From NCBI GenBank assembly GCA_002633005.1, contig NMRA01000620.1, positions 146,520 to 198,776 of the forward strand: a stretch of DNA of 52,257 nucleotides, given 5' to 3'. Under the pieces are notes generated by a model, which had not been told where the DNA came from, searched no databases, and was given only the letters and a program-made list of their open reading frames with translations. Positions 1 to 12,568 of the stretch are shown in pieces. Origin of the DNA: Phoronis australis (taxonomy: Eukaryota; Phoronida; Phoronidae). Within the stretch, counting starts at the first letter, position 1. Each line of letters begins with the position of its first letter. A program made the position numbers and the translations under genes.

Positions 1-899
1 ATCCTTACCGAATCAATATTGTTGCAACCAGGACTCCGTGCTTGGCATAACGAGCTGCAGGTCACATTAGCAAACCTGAAATTTGGAAATGTGACCCGAG
101 ATTATGGTCATCTTGTATCTAGTCGCAACATGCAACCTGGAATTTCCAACATATGCGAGCCGATTTTTGTCGCGTGAACATATAATTCAGAACCTACCTT
201 TGACACATTTCTTTGGTTAACTTTTTGGCTACTTTTGCAATTTTTCAGAAATGCCGAAAGAAAATTTCGAACCACAACATATATATGTGATAAAACGTCA
301 CAAAACAGCGATGTTTCTATTCCTTCACAAACAATCAACTTAAACTTTTTGATGGAAAAACATGTATTTTAAATGCAAGATGTCCACATTATTCCATTAT
401 AATGCCACCTACAATATCGCACTGCAACACTGGTCGGTCCCACTGTTTGCGCGCAATGTCCCGGCACACAATCGTGACTTGGAAATGCCGTCAGGCAATA
501 TAACAGCCTTTTTCAATATTTGTCTAGTTTTTTATGGCAAAACCCAGCAGCGGGATTCAGCATGCGCTTACGCATGAGTCACCAGTCACTCACATATTTT
601 TTTTTATTTTTATACTTCCAGTTCAACATAAGTAAGGACAAATCTCTGGGGTTCCCTTGCCTAACTTTACAATTCAACGAAATTAAAGTTTACTAAGTTA
701 AGTGTATACTTGAACCGGACTTTATAAATACAATTACAAAAGAGAAACACAGACAGTGTAGTAGTATATGGCTCTGAAAAGGGGAGATAGTATTTTGAAA
801 TGATTAAATAATCCTTACATTGCTATTAAATAATGCATTTGTGACCACCTGTTTGTAAATTTTTCCATTTGTAAATTTTTTGAATAAATATATTTTTCA
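1..899. other. Left flank without recognisable gene
   Basis: No reading frame here has recognisable protein similarity or paired splice signals. The open frames on both strands are short (71-76 codons) and low in complexity. Positions 590-960 are strongly AT-rich and run into the 3' end of the minus-strand LINE fragment, so part of this may be LINE 3' untranslated sequence. Confidence 0.5.
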
Positions 900-2065
900 C
901 AGGAGTAATAACTCTTAATTTCTTTTATTAATATAATTAAATTTGGAGGTTTACCATTCTACGTCAGTTTCCAAAGAAAACTGTAAGTACATTTGTGCTC
1001 AGGGAGACATTGTTTTTTTTTCTAACCCAGTCTTCAACATTGTTCCAAAAATTTTGAACAACATCACATTGCCAGTATAAGTGAAGCAAAGTCTCAGTTT
1101 CACTCTCACAAAACGTATGCAAGGGGGAGTTACTGACCCCAATTTTGACAAGATAAGAGTTACAGCTGATTATCCTATTTCACAGTCTAAATTGAAACCA
1201 ACGAAGTTTTACATCAAGTGTAAAGTTCACAAAGTAGGCATTTTTCCACCATTCAATAGTGTCTGGTAGAGCAAGTTCTGCCTTCCATCTCATCTCAGAC
1301 CTAGGCCTAGAATATTTGTTTAGCACAAAAGTGTTGTACATATATATTTTGTACCCTTTTTGTCTGCAAGTAATAATTTCACAAAAATTGGGATAAAGGG
1401 TGCATAGAAGGAAAACTAATTGAGATTTTCCATTTTTGACAAACAGCCTCTTTGAGCCCATAAAAAATCACAAACATTGGTCTAAAATTGAACTTTTTGC
1501 AAAAATCTTCAAAAGATAACAAATATCCATGCTCGTCCAGTAGGTCTGAGATATAATAAATACCCTTTTCAAACCATCTTCTCCAAAACACAGTTTCTCT
1601 ACCAATCAATACATTAGTGTTATACCAAATTGGCTCATATATGGTATTTCCTCGCGATATATTATATAAGAAAAATCATACAGAAAGTTAAATAGTTCCT
1701 TCCAAAAAGGGTTCTCAGTTTGATAAGCGGCATATTTGTAGAAATAGTTCCCAAATTTTAGACACTCCAACGATATCAAATCAGTGTTTAAGAGGAGACT
1801 TAATCATGCTGTAGAATTTGTGGCTTTCAAGATCCTACCCATCCATGTTATCTTAATTGCCTTTACAAAAGAGTAAACATCTATCATTTTACAACCACCA
1901 GATTCATAATGTTGAATCATGGTTTTGCAATTAATTCTGTCACACTTTAATCCCCAAATATAATTAAACAACAGTTTTTCTAAATCTTTACGGAACAGAT
2001 TGTTGGGGATTGGCAAATATGACAAAACATGGATCAGTTTTGGGAGAAGAAATTATTTGACCACA
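900..2065 (-). mobile_element. 5'-truncated LINE (L1/Tx1-like) ORF2 C-terminal fragment
   Basis: The minus strand carries the C-terminal part of a non-LTR retrotransposon ORF2, downstream of the reverse transcriptase core. Reading from about 2060 down, it begins with LPKLIHVLSYLPIPNN, then an FNYIWGLKCDRI block (the usual FIW.GK.D.I motif), then GGCKMIDVYSFVKAIK and a W. After a frame change come WYNTNVLIGRE and GIYYISDLLDEHG. After another come LRWFQFRL and ETLLHLYWQCD, ending at a stop at 964-966. At least two frame changes and internal stops are needed to follow it, so it is dead. The endonuclease and catalytic YADD parts are missing, which is normal for 5' truncation. The L1/Tx1 assignment comes from the recognisable order of motifs, and the exact clade is uncertain. 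Confidence 0.85.
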
Positions 2066-2885
2066 GTAACTTTACCTACCCTCTGACACAGTGCCACCTA
2101 TACTGCAAAATGGCCCTGTGGAAACATGATGAACGACACACGGAATTCCGTGTGTGGGCATCAATGCGCATGCCTTGGTCTTACTTCCGATGTAAACAAA
2201 ATGGTTCACTGTGTGCGTGAAAAGGTACTGGGTATATTGCTTTGTGTTCTGTTGCACTGGAATAATAATCATTTTGATGGAGTGCATTTGGACTCATCCT
2301 GAATCTAATTTACTGATTTTAGACGTTTTATGTTCACGTTAGTTGTATAAAGTTCGAAATTGTGAACTTTCTAAGTCGTCATAGTTGAGTCTGGGACTGG
2401 CGCCAAGCCGGCTAGTAAGCCAAGTCCAAGCGCGAGCCTGTTAGGTAGCCCTAAAATACCTTGGTAAGCGCCTGTGGTGCCAAGCTGATTAGCCTTGCCT
2501 TTTTATTGTCTTCTGTGTTTACAGCCTTCACTACAACTTTGTCAGAGTGTTTTTAGGTATTTGATGTGATCAATTGTTACTTTGTCTAATATCAGGTTAG
2601 ATACTGAGATAGTGTTTGTGTGAGCCAGAGGCTGAAGACTGTGCTTGTGTTTGATAAGTTGTTAAGATACAGTTCAAACTTTTCAGGTGATCAAGGCATG
2701 TCAAGTAGGCTAATACACTTGTGAAGACTCAGAGTCGATCTTGCTGTGTCTGCAACTGTCCACTCACCAAGGGACATTTTTCTATTATTGAAACATTTAG
2801 CATTTTGGTGGTGTCAATATTTTTGAGGGGATTATCTGCATAAATTGTGAAAGACTCTTACAGACGATTCACACCAAAGTGACTC
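2066..2885. other. No gene seen
   Basis: This is unassigned sequence between the LINE fragment and the next coding remnant. Positions 2395-2500 are richer in GC and contain repeated short words (CCAAG, GCCGGCTAG, TTGGTAAGCG) but no known motif. Confidence 0.4.
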
Positions 2886-3444
2886 ATTTCAAATCAATAA
2901 TTAAACAAACTCAGAAGTTGTGCAGACCCAAACGTTGTGCAGTGGAGAGCCCAACTCTACCCTCGGCCACATCTGAAGTTAGAGGTGACCAGCGCAGAGA
3001 AACCCGTCGCAAACTTTTTGAGCTCCAGCCAGCATCAGCTGTTCAACAAGTACAGAAACGCGCACCAGCTGATGAGAATATTTGCATTGATTTAGCACTG
3101 AACACTTCTCGAAATCTGCAAGTGCATCTTCGTCTGAAAAGAAGGTTGTTGAAAGAGCTTCTAGTATTTTGAACTATGAAGAACTCGAATATGCCATTAC
3201 AGAACAACGTATGAAGGAAAATGATACTATAGCAGAATCCATAACTGGCTCAAAGCATGGATATATTTCTCATTTGCAAGTAAAGAACAAAAACTCTTAT
3301 GACACGTTATTCCAGTTTGACTGGACCATCATTGTCAATGAGATGAAACTTAAATTTCCGGTGTTGTTCTCCCTTATTGTAGGGGTTATGTTAACTCCTG
3401 ACAATAGGTCAAGCGGAAAGAAGGTAGATAGCATACAGTGCTGA
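2886..3444 (+). pseudogene. Frameshifted fragment of an invertebrate multigene family, function unknown
   Basis: Two overlapping open frames together look like one conserved protein start. The first (about 2879-3137) is basic and polar, with a RRETRRKLFELQP segment. The second (from about 3085) reads SSSEKKVVERASSILNYEEL and then a hydrophobic stretch with KLKFPVLFSLIVGVML. It runs to a possible donor (AAG|GTAGAT, with GT at 3424-3425) before a stop at 3444. The layout resembles a family of uncharacterised proteins repeated many times in cnidarian and deuterostome genomes, where a low-complexity N-terminus is followed by a helical 'P.L..L....L' segment. That match is from memory and is not proven. 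The frame change around 3090-3140 has no GT-AG pair, so a frameshifted copy is more likely than an intron. Confidence 0.4.
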
Positions 3445-3600
3445 TCGAATCCAGCTTCCTATCGAACGCGGCTAGGCCGCGTCCGGACCCGGGTTCCAAA
3501 CCGCGGTTGAACCGAGGCTAGCCGAAGTCCGGACTTCGTCTGACCGCAGTTAATCCGAAGTTAAGTCGCGTCCGTGCTATGCCTTGGCTTTGTTTTTAGT
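3445..3600. repeat. GC-rich patch with nested short palindromes
   Basis: A CpG-rich island of about 150 bp sits in AT-rich DNA. It contains a perfect 16-bp palindrome at 3523-3538 (CGAAGTCC/GGACTTCG). It also has a GCGGC-TAG-GCCGC hairpin near 3468 and several GTCCGGA words. It could be the end of a palindromic element or a regulatory CpG patch. The sequence does not decide between them. Confidence 0.4.
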
Positions 3601-6514
3601 TCGCTTGGAAAGCTGGAAATACTGGGGGGTTACTGTAAGTAAGCGTATGATGAGGAGATTAAATGTTCTATGGCACATTGTACAACAGTTCATTATCAGA
3701 TTTCGGTCGGGGTTAAAGACGTACGTGTGGGATATGTAAAGTTACTAATTCGTTACTTTTAATCTGACGTATAGCCAGTATCATCGACGTTGTACCTTTC
3801 CTGATCTCCGGGCCTGATCGCGATTTCATAATTGAACTTTCAGTTAACAGACTGAGTCAGTAGTGGTTATAATGGCGTGTGGCTGAGTTGTGTGTGAGAG
3901 GCATACATGTACAATATGTAGTGGTTAATAAAATAATTATTATAACTCACTTCTTTGGCACATGGCATCTATTGTACTTTGGACAAAGTACAGTAGTTTG
4001 TTTTCCAGATAGACGATTTTGAAAGTGTTTTGCGTAAACGGCATCCCCGTCACAGATTACTTATTAGTTTCATCTCCAGTAATGTTTCTTCCTTGTAAAA
4101 ATTTAACACAGATCAATGGCGAGAAGAAAAAGAGACGTGGTGTAAATTAAAAAAAAATGTCTACTCTTGTACCACGGACTATCTAGCGCAATAGGCGAAT
4201 CTCACAATTTTTATTTTCAATTTCGATATTTTCTTTTTCTTTAAATCGCGACACTACAATAAATAGGGAGGCGTGCGTGTAGAGTTTGAGCGAACTGATC
4301 AAATAATTATTATAAAGACGATCGGATCTTAAGTCGTCCTTCACTCCGTGTAGTAACAAATCTGGGTCACTAAAAGTGCTTAATATAGGCAAGTCATCAT
4401 GAATACTAACAGTTGCAACAAAGAAACTAGGCCATGGATCTTATCAACAGCAACAACAAAAGCAATATTGATCAATTGACCCGCAGTTATAGGCACACTT
4501 TATACACGTAGGGGGAAATCTGACCGTGCACCGAAAACGCGGCCTCTTACAGATCCTCCGTACGAATAAGGTGAATTCTAGACCAATGGTACACAGAGTA
4601 GGGGTTCGTGGGTGTAGCCTACGGCATGGTCGTATATAGCGCCACTAAAGTCAACAAGCGCGTGTCCAATCGTTATCTATAGCACACCGTACATTGTTGG
4701 AAGAAACGTGTTTTAAAACACAACTGTGAACTAACGTGAAATGTACGAGAACCATTGTGTGTTGAAACCCCATCGACAACTTTGTGCATTTAGACAAATA
4801 TTTCCAAAATTATTGAATTTTTAAAACACAATGAAAAGAATCTGTTTCTAACGTTTCGCGGGGCAATCTCCGACAGCCATTATCGGAGTTAATTGATCAC
4901 GAACTCTGTTAAATTCGAAAAATGAAAGAATACTAAGGCATGTGTACGCATATTGCATCCATATTCTTATTTTTGATCGTATTTTATTAATTTACCACTG
5001 CATATACTCACAATGAAATCTAAAAAAGTTATTTCAATTTTTCGAATTGTCATTGTCGGTTTTGTGCAAATTTTTGTAAGAATCACAAGTTTAAATTCGT
5101 TTTAATAAACATGTGGTCTAATACGCTTACAAGGAACTGAGGAAGTCACGCATTTCTAAAGATATGCGTGAATTTTCACCTTTCGTCCTTCTAAGCGGCT
5201 TTACCAGGATCAATGAGAGCGCGGCACCGGAGTTTGAAACAGTTGTGATGACCGCAATTAAGTGCATTTACCGGACCATAAACGTTGGTAAACATCTCTG
5301 CCTCTACAAGATGGCAAATTTTCGAAATGCATGAACCAAAAAAATGTCGTTAAAATGAACACCACGCTGTATTTAGCTGGAAAAAGCAACCACGTATGGT
5401 TTTCGTTTTTTAAAAAATCGATGAACTAATAAGCTAAAAACTACAAGCATTGAGTACAGTTGAAGATAAACGACCGTGCGTATTGATATACTCGGTGGAT
5501 TGACACACGCTGATCAGAGTTTACAATATCACATGCATTTTTCTTTTAGTATTTTTCAATCTATTTTAACCAGATTGTTAACTTGTTGTAATTAACTTGT
5601 GCCCATTCTCCATTTTTATGACTGACAAAAAGCTAAATTAGTTTTGCAGTCAGTACAACCGAAATTTTCCAGAGATTACAAATTTCATCTTGGCTATCAC
5701 CATATTTACACTTTCACATATTTTAGGCTAATAAATATCAAACTTGAAATAATGACTAATGTTTAGTGTAACTAAGTTTCGCTGACAATCATAATTTACC
5801 ACTGTTTCAGTACTTCAAGTTTAAAAATAAAATGTAAAAGTATCAATCCGTTCCCAGTATGAGAAAAACCAAGTAGACAGGAGTATTAAAAAAGAAATCG
5901 AATGCCAAAAACTGGTATTAAACAATTTTTAAAACCATCGTTCCTTTTGGGATGTGCCTTTTTGTGAAGAAAAAAACGAATTAATATTCTTAGTCATATT
6001 GTGTACCAAGTTAAAACTACTCTCCACAGCTGCAGGATGTAACTCTGTGATAATTCCAGAGAAAACCTGTTTGGGTGTAATAACAAACACGATTGTTGAG
6101 ACAGTAGTGTAAGTTATTACCTTTAGACTTCGTTAGTTCAGGTCTACATCAATACAAAGGGCGAGCTGAATAGGCATCGTTAAAGTTGTTTGGGGCTAAG
6201 AGAATCTGAGCGGTGACCAGTGTAAGCGAGAAAATTTCCACATAAATGCACACACAAGAGTGGATCAGAATCTTAAAAACTCTGTAAAATAGCGTTTTGG
6301 ACAATATCTGCAAGAAGCCTGCAATATACTTAACAAACAGCAAATCAGCTGTGTCTCAGGTACTCTTTTAAAAGTTAGTTATAAGTTTGAACATGGTATA
6401 TGATGTGAAAATTGCGCATCCAAGGTCAGGCACGCTATTCAGTTTCCTCGGGCTCATGGCATATGGACATAATACAGAGCGTATTTCCATGGCGTAGTCT
6501 CGAAATTCTCCATT
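3601..6514. other. No gene seen (about 2.9 kb)
   Basis: All open frames are short and have no recognisable motif. The sequence is AT-rich with common homopolymer runs. I see no splice-flanked open segment and no clear repeat. Confidence 0.5.
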
Positions 6515-6640
6515 TTTCTTTTGGCCGAGTCCGTGCAAGCGGGGTGGGTGAGGCGGTACTACCGTATTCACCGTAATAACAGCCCATGCCCTATAAGCGC
6601 CCCCACGCGTTATCAGACTTCGCTGAAATAAGCGCCCAGT
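6515..6640. repeat. Dispersed repeat with ACCGTATTC / ATAAGCGCC words
   Basis: The words ACCGTATTCACCGTAATAAC, TATAAGCGCCC and AATAAGCGCCC occur here. The same combination appears inverted at 8894-8965 and 9299-9370 (GGCGGTTATTACGGCGAATACGGT). These are diverged copies of one interspersed, probably non-autonomous repeat. Its boundaries are not clear. Confidence 0.55.
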
Positions 6641-8623
6641 CCATGAACGTGTACATGCGAACAATGACGTGCACAAAGTCCGAAAACTCGGTTACAGTAA
6701 CGTCTTCAATTTATCAAAAAATGTTTGCGCGGGTCTTCTAGACCCCCAGCGGCACTGCTACATGTACGTTTGTATTTAGCCGTGACTATACGCTCCAAAG
6801 TAACGCCACGCTTCAAAAAAAACGCAACAGCGTTGCTACTCTCGCGACGAACGTGTCCCGCTTATGGTCTGACCTTTCAGTACAGGCACATCGACGGTCT
6901 CATGAATAAAAATAACTTGGTGTTAAACGCACGTGGCCAGGAAGCGCGTGCTACATACATGAACCTGTCATCAAAGACATCAGTCGGGAACTATCCTGAC
7001 TCATAAGTATGTCGCACGCGCTGCCCCAGAAACAAAACAGGGTTACATATATCACCTGCAGTCTTTTGTGTTTGGTTAGCGAACAGTTAACGGGAACTTC
7101 GTTGCGCACCAAAGGACATTGCGAATAATCAGTCAAGGCGTGTTACACGACAAATATATACCTTATTTCCTATCACAAAGTTTTGCGAGTCGCTTCGATC
7201 TGTTCATGGTCAGCAACATCTCTGTTTATGCTCGCGTCAGCAATAACTATCACAGATCTGCGCGCAAGTTCAAGCCGTCTAAAACGGCAAATCGAAAATT
7301 TGTCGACACCCGATCGCATAAATTCTAAGATTTCGGACACAGTCAATTTTTGCCGACTTTCTCGGCACATTTCACGAGTTTCGGACGGCCAATATTGCCT
7401 ATTTCTAAAACTTCGGACAGGTTCTGACTTTACAAGTCGACGCTGAAGTTTATTACCCGATTTTAAACGCTCGCGCGGAAAGAGTTCTCAGACAATTAAA
7501 AATGGTCGACATTCTTTCAATTACCGTAATTGGCAAATTTATCGAGAGAATGATGTTCAAGGGATCTGAATGGAGAATGTCCATGTTTGAAACGTTTATG
7601 CACAACAAAACTAAAAATATGACTCAAGCCGTGTAACCTGCGCACTAATGCCTCAACGCTAAATTGTCACCATTTCTTTGTTTCTCGCAAGCTGTGCATC
7701 AATTTTTGCCAGTCGATGACTGTATATGATCGGGTTTAATCAAGACTTAGCACCATGGAACTAAATTTTTGAATAAATTCCTAAGTAGTTATCAAGGTGA
7801 ATTCTACTCTGATGTGTTCTCAAAGCCTTGTCAATGATTACGTAATACTGCACAAGCGATTTGTGTGGTTAGCTGGCTCTCCACTGAGCTATTGTTAGGA
7901 AGGCTTTGTCATGAGGGACAGCGGGCAACTGGGTTAGGGAAGCAGTCGCCCCTCAGGAGGCTGACCCTCATTAAGTTCATGAAACGGGTAGCATAGCATC
8001 GGTAAGAAATGAATATTGGCACTTATTTCCGACAATTTCTAATACTATAAAAATGTTTGCGTTATTTCTGAGATGGATTGTTTGATTAACCGTTACCATA
8101 ATTGGTGCTTTTAAGCCAAATATCCAATAGATGGCAACTGACAGTGAATGCTTACACACCCTTACACCGAAAAATAACTGTCAGATAGTTACGTACGCAT
8201 CCAGCTACACGGCGAATAATATGGTCCTTACCGAGACAAATCATATAGAACGTTTTTAGCCGAGATCTGCAAGTGCTGAATGAAACACGCTCTGGTTTAG
8301 GCCTACTGCTTGTGCAAACTTCTTTTGACACAATGCACATCTAGCTCGTTAGATTGCGTGGCTCTGGCCAAAAGACGGTCTCTGCTTTTGCAAATGAACT
8401 CTGGTGACACGCACGCGCTCGCATACTCACACTACGCAGACAAACTTCAAAACGTGACAACAACATGTGTGCGTCCAGACATTTTTCTCGTGTTGCCGAT
8501 CATACATGGAAAGATGTCACTGAGCACAGATTTCTACTTAAAACTGCAATCATTCCCAACTCCACGGGAACTTAAAAAAATCTTAGGGACGCTACTTGGA
8601 AAACTTAGTGAGGATTTCACGTA
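6641..8623. other. No gene seen
   Basis: Short unrecognised frames only; the largest is 104 codons at 8310-8624. Around 7325-7430 the word TTTCGGAC recurs (GATTTCGGACAC, GTTTCGGACGG, CTTCGGACAGG) as a loose local repetition. Nothing else stands out. Confidence 0.45.
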
Positions 8624-9436
8624 ACTTATGATTTAATTACTTGAGTCGAAATTAACTAAGCATTGAAGTCGTCATATCGACCACGACGATTTTGAGGCAG
8701 TTAGTCGGCGAGTTTTCGCCCTGGGATTTCACTACAATTTTTTGTAAAATAATCGTAATTTAGCAGCAAAGTTTGTTAGCAAAGCACCATAGTTTTTTTA
8801 GAAAGTCTTTCATAGATTACAGATACACCGTACGTCACAGAGTGTAAATTTGATGAATCACCCGTTTCGGAGACCGGGTTTCAACCGCTTTGGGTTGTAA
8901 TAAGCGCCCTGAACCGAGCTTTTCTTAGCGTCCTGGGCGGTTATTACGGCGAATACGGTGTCGCGTAAAATTTCTTCCCAGTGATTATGTCGTCCCACTC
9001 CGACTTTGCGCATGCGCAGATTGGCCAGGANACTTATGATTTAATTACTTGAGTCGAAATTAACTAAGCATTGAAGTCGTCATATCGACCACGACGATTT
9101 TGAGGCACTTAGTCGGCGAGTTTTCGCCCTGGGATTTCACTACATTTTTTCTAAAATAATCGTAATTTAGCAGCAAAGTTTGTTAGCAAAGCACCATAGT
9201 TTTGTAGAAAGTCTTTCATAGATTACAGATACACTGTACGTCACAGAGCGTAAATTTGATGAATCACCCGTTTCGGAGACCGGGTTTCAACGGCTTTGGG
9301 TTGTAATAAGCGCCCTGAACCGAGCTTTTCTTAGCGCCCTGGGCGGTTATTACGGCGAATACGGTGTCGCGTAAAATTTCTTCCCAGTGATTATGTCTTC
9401 CCACTCCGACTTTGCGCATGTGCAGATTGGCCAGGA
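8624..9436. repeat. Two tandem copies of about 406 bp separated by a single N
   Basis: Positions 8624-9030 and 9032-9436 are nearly identical, differing at only a handful of sites and small indels. The N at 9031 lies exactly at the junction. Each copy contains the GCGCC / ACCGTATTC dispersed repeat in inverted orientation. The placement of the N suggests two unmerged contig ends or haplotypes rather than a real tandem duplication. Confidence 0.8.
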
Positions 9437-9464
9437 ATGTATACATCCGGTTTTGAGAGCGTGA

Positions 9465-9626
9465 AATTCTGTACGCTACAGTGAGACATTTGAGTCGTTA
9501 TCTGCTACGAACACGAATATTTCAGACGTTTTTTGCAAAGANCCACGGCAATTCTGTACGCTACAGTGAGACAGTTGAGTCGTTATCTGCTACGAACACG
9601 AATATTCCAGACTTTTTTTTGCAAAG
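9465..9626. repeat. Short duplicated segment around N at 9542
   Basis: About 77 bp beginning AATTCTGTACGCTACAGTGA is present at 9465-9540 and again at 9550-9626. The single N at 9542 lies between them. As with the neighbouring 406-bp pair, this looks like an assembly overlap that was not collapsed. Confidence 0.75.
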
Positions 9627-9767
9627 GTGCATGGTCGTAAGTACATAGAGAGTGATGTGAATAAGTTTTTGGAGGATGGATCCCTTCCGTTGACTTTGAC
9701 GAACAGTCAGCTCAAGGCTGTACGAAGTTGGGGCAGTTTTGCCAAGGGCTTTCGCCGTTTCAGTTAG
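9627..9767 (+). other. Possible terminal exon or coding remnant, product unknown
   Basis: A 47-codon phase-0 open segment starts right after an acceptor-like tract (a T run, then GCAAAG). It encodes VHGRKYIESDVNKFLEDG followed by LKAVRSWGSFAKGFRRFS. The stop TAG is immediately followed by GTAAGT. It looks protein-like (charged, with a WGSF motif), but I do not recognise it. It may belong to the same decayed gene as the protease-like remnant 280 bp downstream. Confidence 0.25.
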
Positions 9768-10050
9768 GTAAGTCGACTAAAATGATACTTCAATAATTTA
9801 AAAAATACGCGAAATATGCTGAGGCTATATTTGCTATAATAACTACCAGGCAAGCCCTGCAGTGTTTAAGATATTACTAAAGTAAACACTTAAGTTGGTT
9901 GTCACTGTTGTTACCAGTTCTCATGGAGAATATTGTACAGTTGTTATTCAGCAGTTAATGGATTTTGTGCCATTTAGTACTCATCTTGTTGTAATGCCTT
10001 CCTTTATTACTTATTGAGTTCAGCAACAGTTGATAACAATTCTCTTGTAG

Positions 10051-10249
10051 TTGTGGTGTGTATGCTATTGCATGCTGTTGTACCTCGTTAACCGCTGATG
10101 AAGACTTCACAGTCATAGAGCATGATGCCAAAAGCTTGTCTTACTGCATGCCTTCAATTCGGTATAGTATAATCTGCGGAACTGGGTGTTTGTACGGAAA
10201 ACTTCTTCATGATAATGAGTCATACATTCTAATGTGTTCAGTGTCCTGA
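10051..10249 (+). pseudogene. Ulp1/C48 cysteine-protease-like C-terminal remnant
   Basis: After an acceptor-like CTCTTGTAG the frame reads CGVYAIACCCTSLTADED, then FTVIEHDAKSL. This matches the general pattern around the catalytic cysteine in Ulp1-like proteases carried by many invertebrate transposons and multigene families (DCG.FAIA......G.DP......MR.HL). The aspartate that normally precedes the cysteine would lie in the preceding exon. The expected basic 'R.HL..C' segment is only loosely matched (SLSYCMPSIRY). With only about 65 residues visible it is a fragment, probably from a decayed transposon-borne gene. Confidence 0.35.
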
Positions 10250-12568
10250 AATTAAGTTGAGATATCTGATGGTGATACTACGGACTGGATCGGGATTTGC
10301 CTGCATTAGAATAATTAGGTCATTCTAATATGGACAGTCTAGGCTTGTGCTAGCCGTTTGCCACCATTGGTGAATTCTGAGTGGCACTGACGATGGTATA
10401 GCTAAGTCCATTCGCCTACTTGGCAAATGAGTTTGCAGCTTCAAAAATAAATTTTGGGGAAACCTACTCGTGTTTCGACTCACTATCAGCTCGAATCGAG
10501 TCATGCTGCAAACAACAGTAGTCGATTCGGAGTCTTAAAAATCAACAAGCAAATGCTCCATTTCATGTCCATCACTCCCCCTGAAAATCACTCTTTTACC
10601 TCAACGAAATGTTCAACTATGATAATGTATTTGGGGAGTACATGTTGTCACTTGTCGCCTGCAAGTGACAATGTCAAAACAATGAACAGAGGACTATTTT
10701 TCAGCAGCAAACGCAATCCAGTCTCGATAACTTTTTACCCTCACATCATGGTGTGGGCGAATCCGAAGTATTTTAATACCGCTTCTTTGGCATAAATCTG
10801 ACCTAAGTTGAGATGTCTCAAACAAGAAATATGAACTCAAGCTTTAAATTTACTATTTTCATCAGAATCTCCTTATTCATTAAGTAACCTTAACATTTTT
10901 CATCTCACAATTTGTCGGGTCAAATATCAATCGAGACTTGACACTGGCAGCTCTTTTCAAGGAGTATTGGAATACGATCGTTTTGCTCATAGTTGTGCTT
11001 GTTATTAGCCAATGTTAGGTCATTTGTGTAAGGGCTCTGTATATTCTTATTTTGCGTGCAAATTTCTTGTGTATTTTACAAATAGTCAGGTACTATAAAT
11101 CTCGACTTCTATTGTGCTTCCTTTTATTCTTTCCATTGAAAGACTGTTGTTGTTCAGGTTTTCAATCGTTCAATTTATTTTTCAGTTTTATTACATTTCA
11201 TCTGTTCTCTGGCCTGGCACCATGGCCCATGGGTACTATTCATCATATGCACATCAGTCCAGGAATAGCCGTGACATCTCTGATGAAAAGTGTCAAAACA
11301 TGATTCAAATGCTGAGAGGTGAGGAGTTGTCAGATGGCCTGGTCAGTTTTCCCAAAATCAAATGGTGGATTGTTAACAAGCATATCGGCCTGCTATAAGT
11401 GGTTGGTTCGAATGTCACTGACAGGCTGGGTATTAACACAGAAAGGTACCCGCGATATTACAGCAATCGAAATGGAACATCTGACTGATAATGATGAATG
11501 ACGTAGTTTTAATTATGTGTTTTTGTTATACATGTGTTTTAATGAGTTACACCACCAAATTGTATGACCACTAAGGTATGTGTGAATATCTATTATTTGT
11601 ATTTATGCATGTGAATTTTTTTGATAGGCTGTAGCTTCATTCATCATGCAGTCTGTCCTTAATGTTGTCAGAGCAAGATTAGTCAGCAATATACGTCGTG
11701 TCCACGCAACATTGTCCATGTCATCTGCACACAGCAGGTACTTTAGTGCAGCAGACTTCTTGGATTCAAATGCAAAGATGTTCCTATACCTACAGGTCGG
11801 TTTAATGTCCAACAAAATACTGCAAACTTTTTATGGCAGTTTTATGTGTGTGTCTAGGCGTTATACTACACACCTGCATAAATTTGTCACTGTCTTACCA
11901 TCATACTTGGAGTAAAAAATAATAGGTGAAGTAAATTCTGACTATAACTAACCAATACCTTTTACCGACAGCTTTGATGATACAATTTCCTTATTTGTGT
12001 GTGCATTTAGGAGTTGCTTGTGCATACCTAGATAAGATAGATCTTAGATTAACAGTTTCTGGTATGAAATTGATTTCTTGATGACGCATTTAAAGTCTAC
12101 ATTCTGGGAAATTAGTGGGAGAAAAACAGTTTGTGGAATTGGCCGATTGGAATCGGTAAATGATGCACTTGGGGCTGTGATCTTGATCTCAAGCAACTTG
12201 AAGAAACTGACTGGAAGTGCATGCGTGCATTTATCGTAAGTGTGACGGACATCAGAAATTCTGTGGTAACCGCAGAGTTTTCCATCACGTATATCATTCA
12301 AAATCGTGAATTTTGTGTTTTTTTTTGAAAATTTCCTCACATGTTAAAGTGAAATGCTCTACTAGACGTTAGCAATTGTTGACGAGCAATCACTTGCCTC
12401 TTTAAAGAGAAGTGTGAAGTTGTTCCATGATTCATAACAACATATTATGCTGATTTCTTGTGTACTGTTTAACTTTTTTTTACGTTTCCAGCTGCGTTGC
12501 TGTAAGGACAAGTCTTCTTCAAGGTTACAACACACACGCTTCTGGTGTTTTCAAACGGCTACCTAACA
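10250..12568. other. No confirmed gene; a few protein-like short frames
   Basis: Open frames at 10454-10795, 11114-11398 and 11646-11915 are 89-113 codons with ordinary composition, but I recognise none. The stretch at about 11206-11397, with QNMIQMLRGEELSDGLVSF, looks more protein-like than its surroundings and may be another decayed exon. No complete gene model can be made. Confidence 0.35.

Noticed and set aside
8310-8624. 104-codon open frame as a gene
   Set aside because: No recognisable domain, and it ends at the start of the N-linked duplication.
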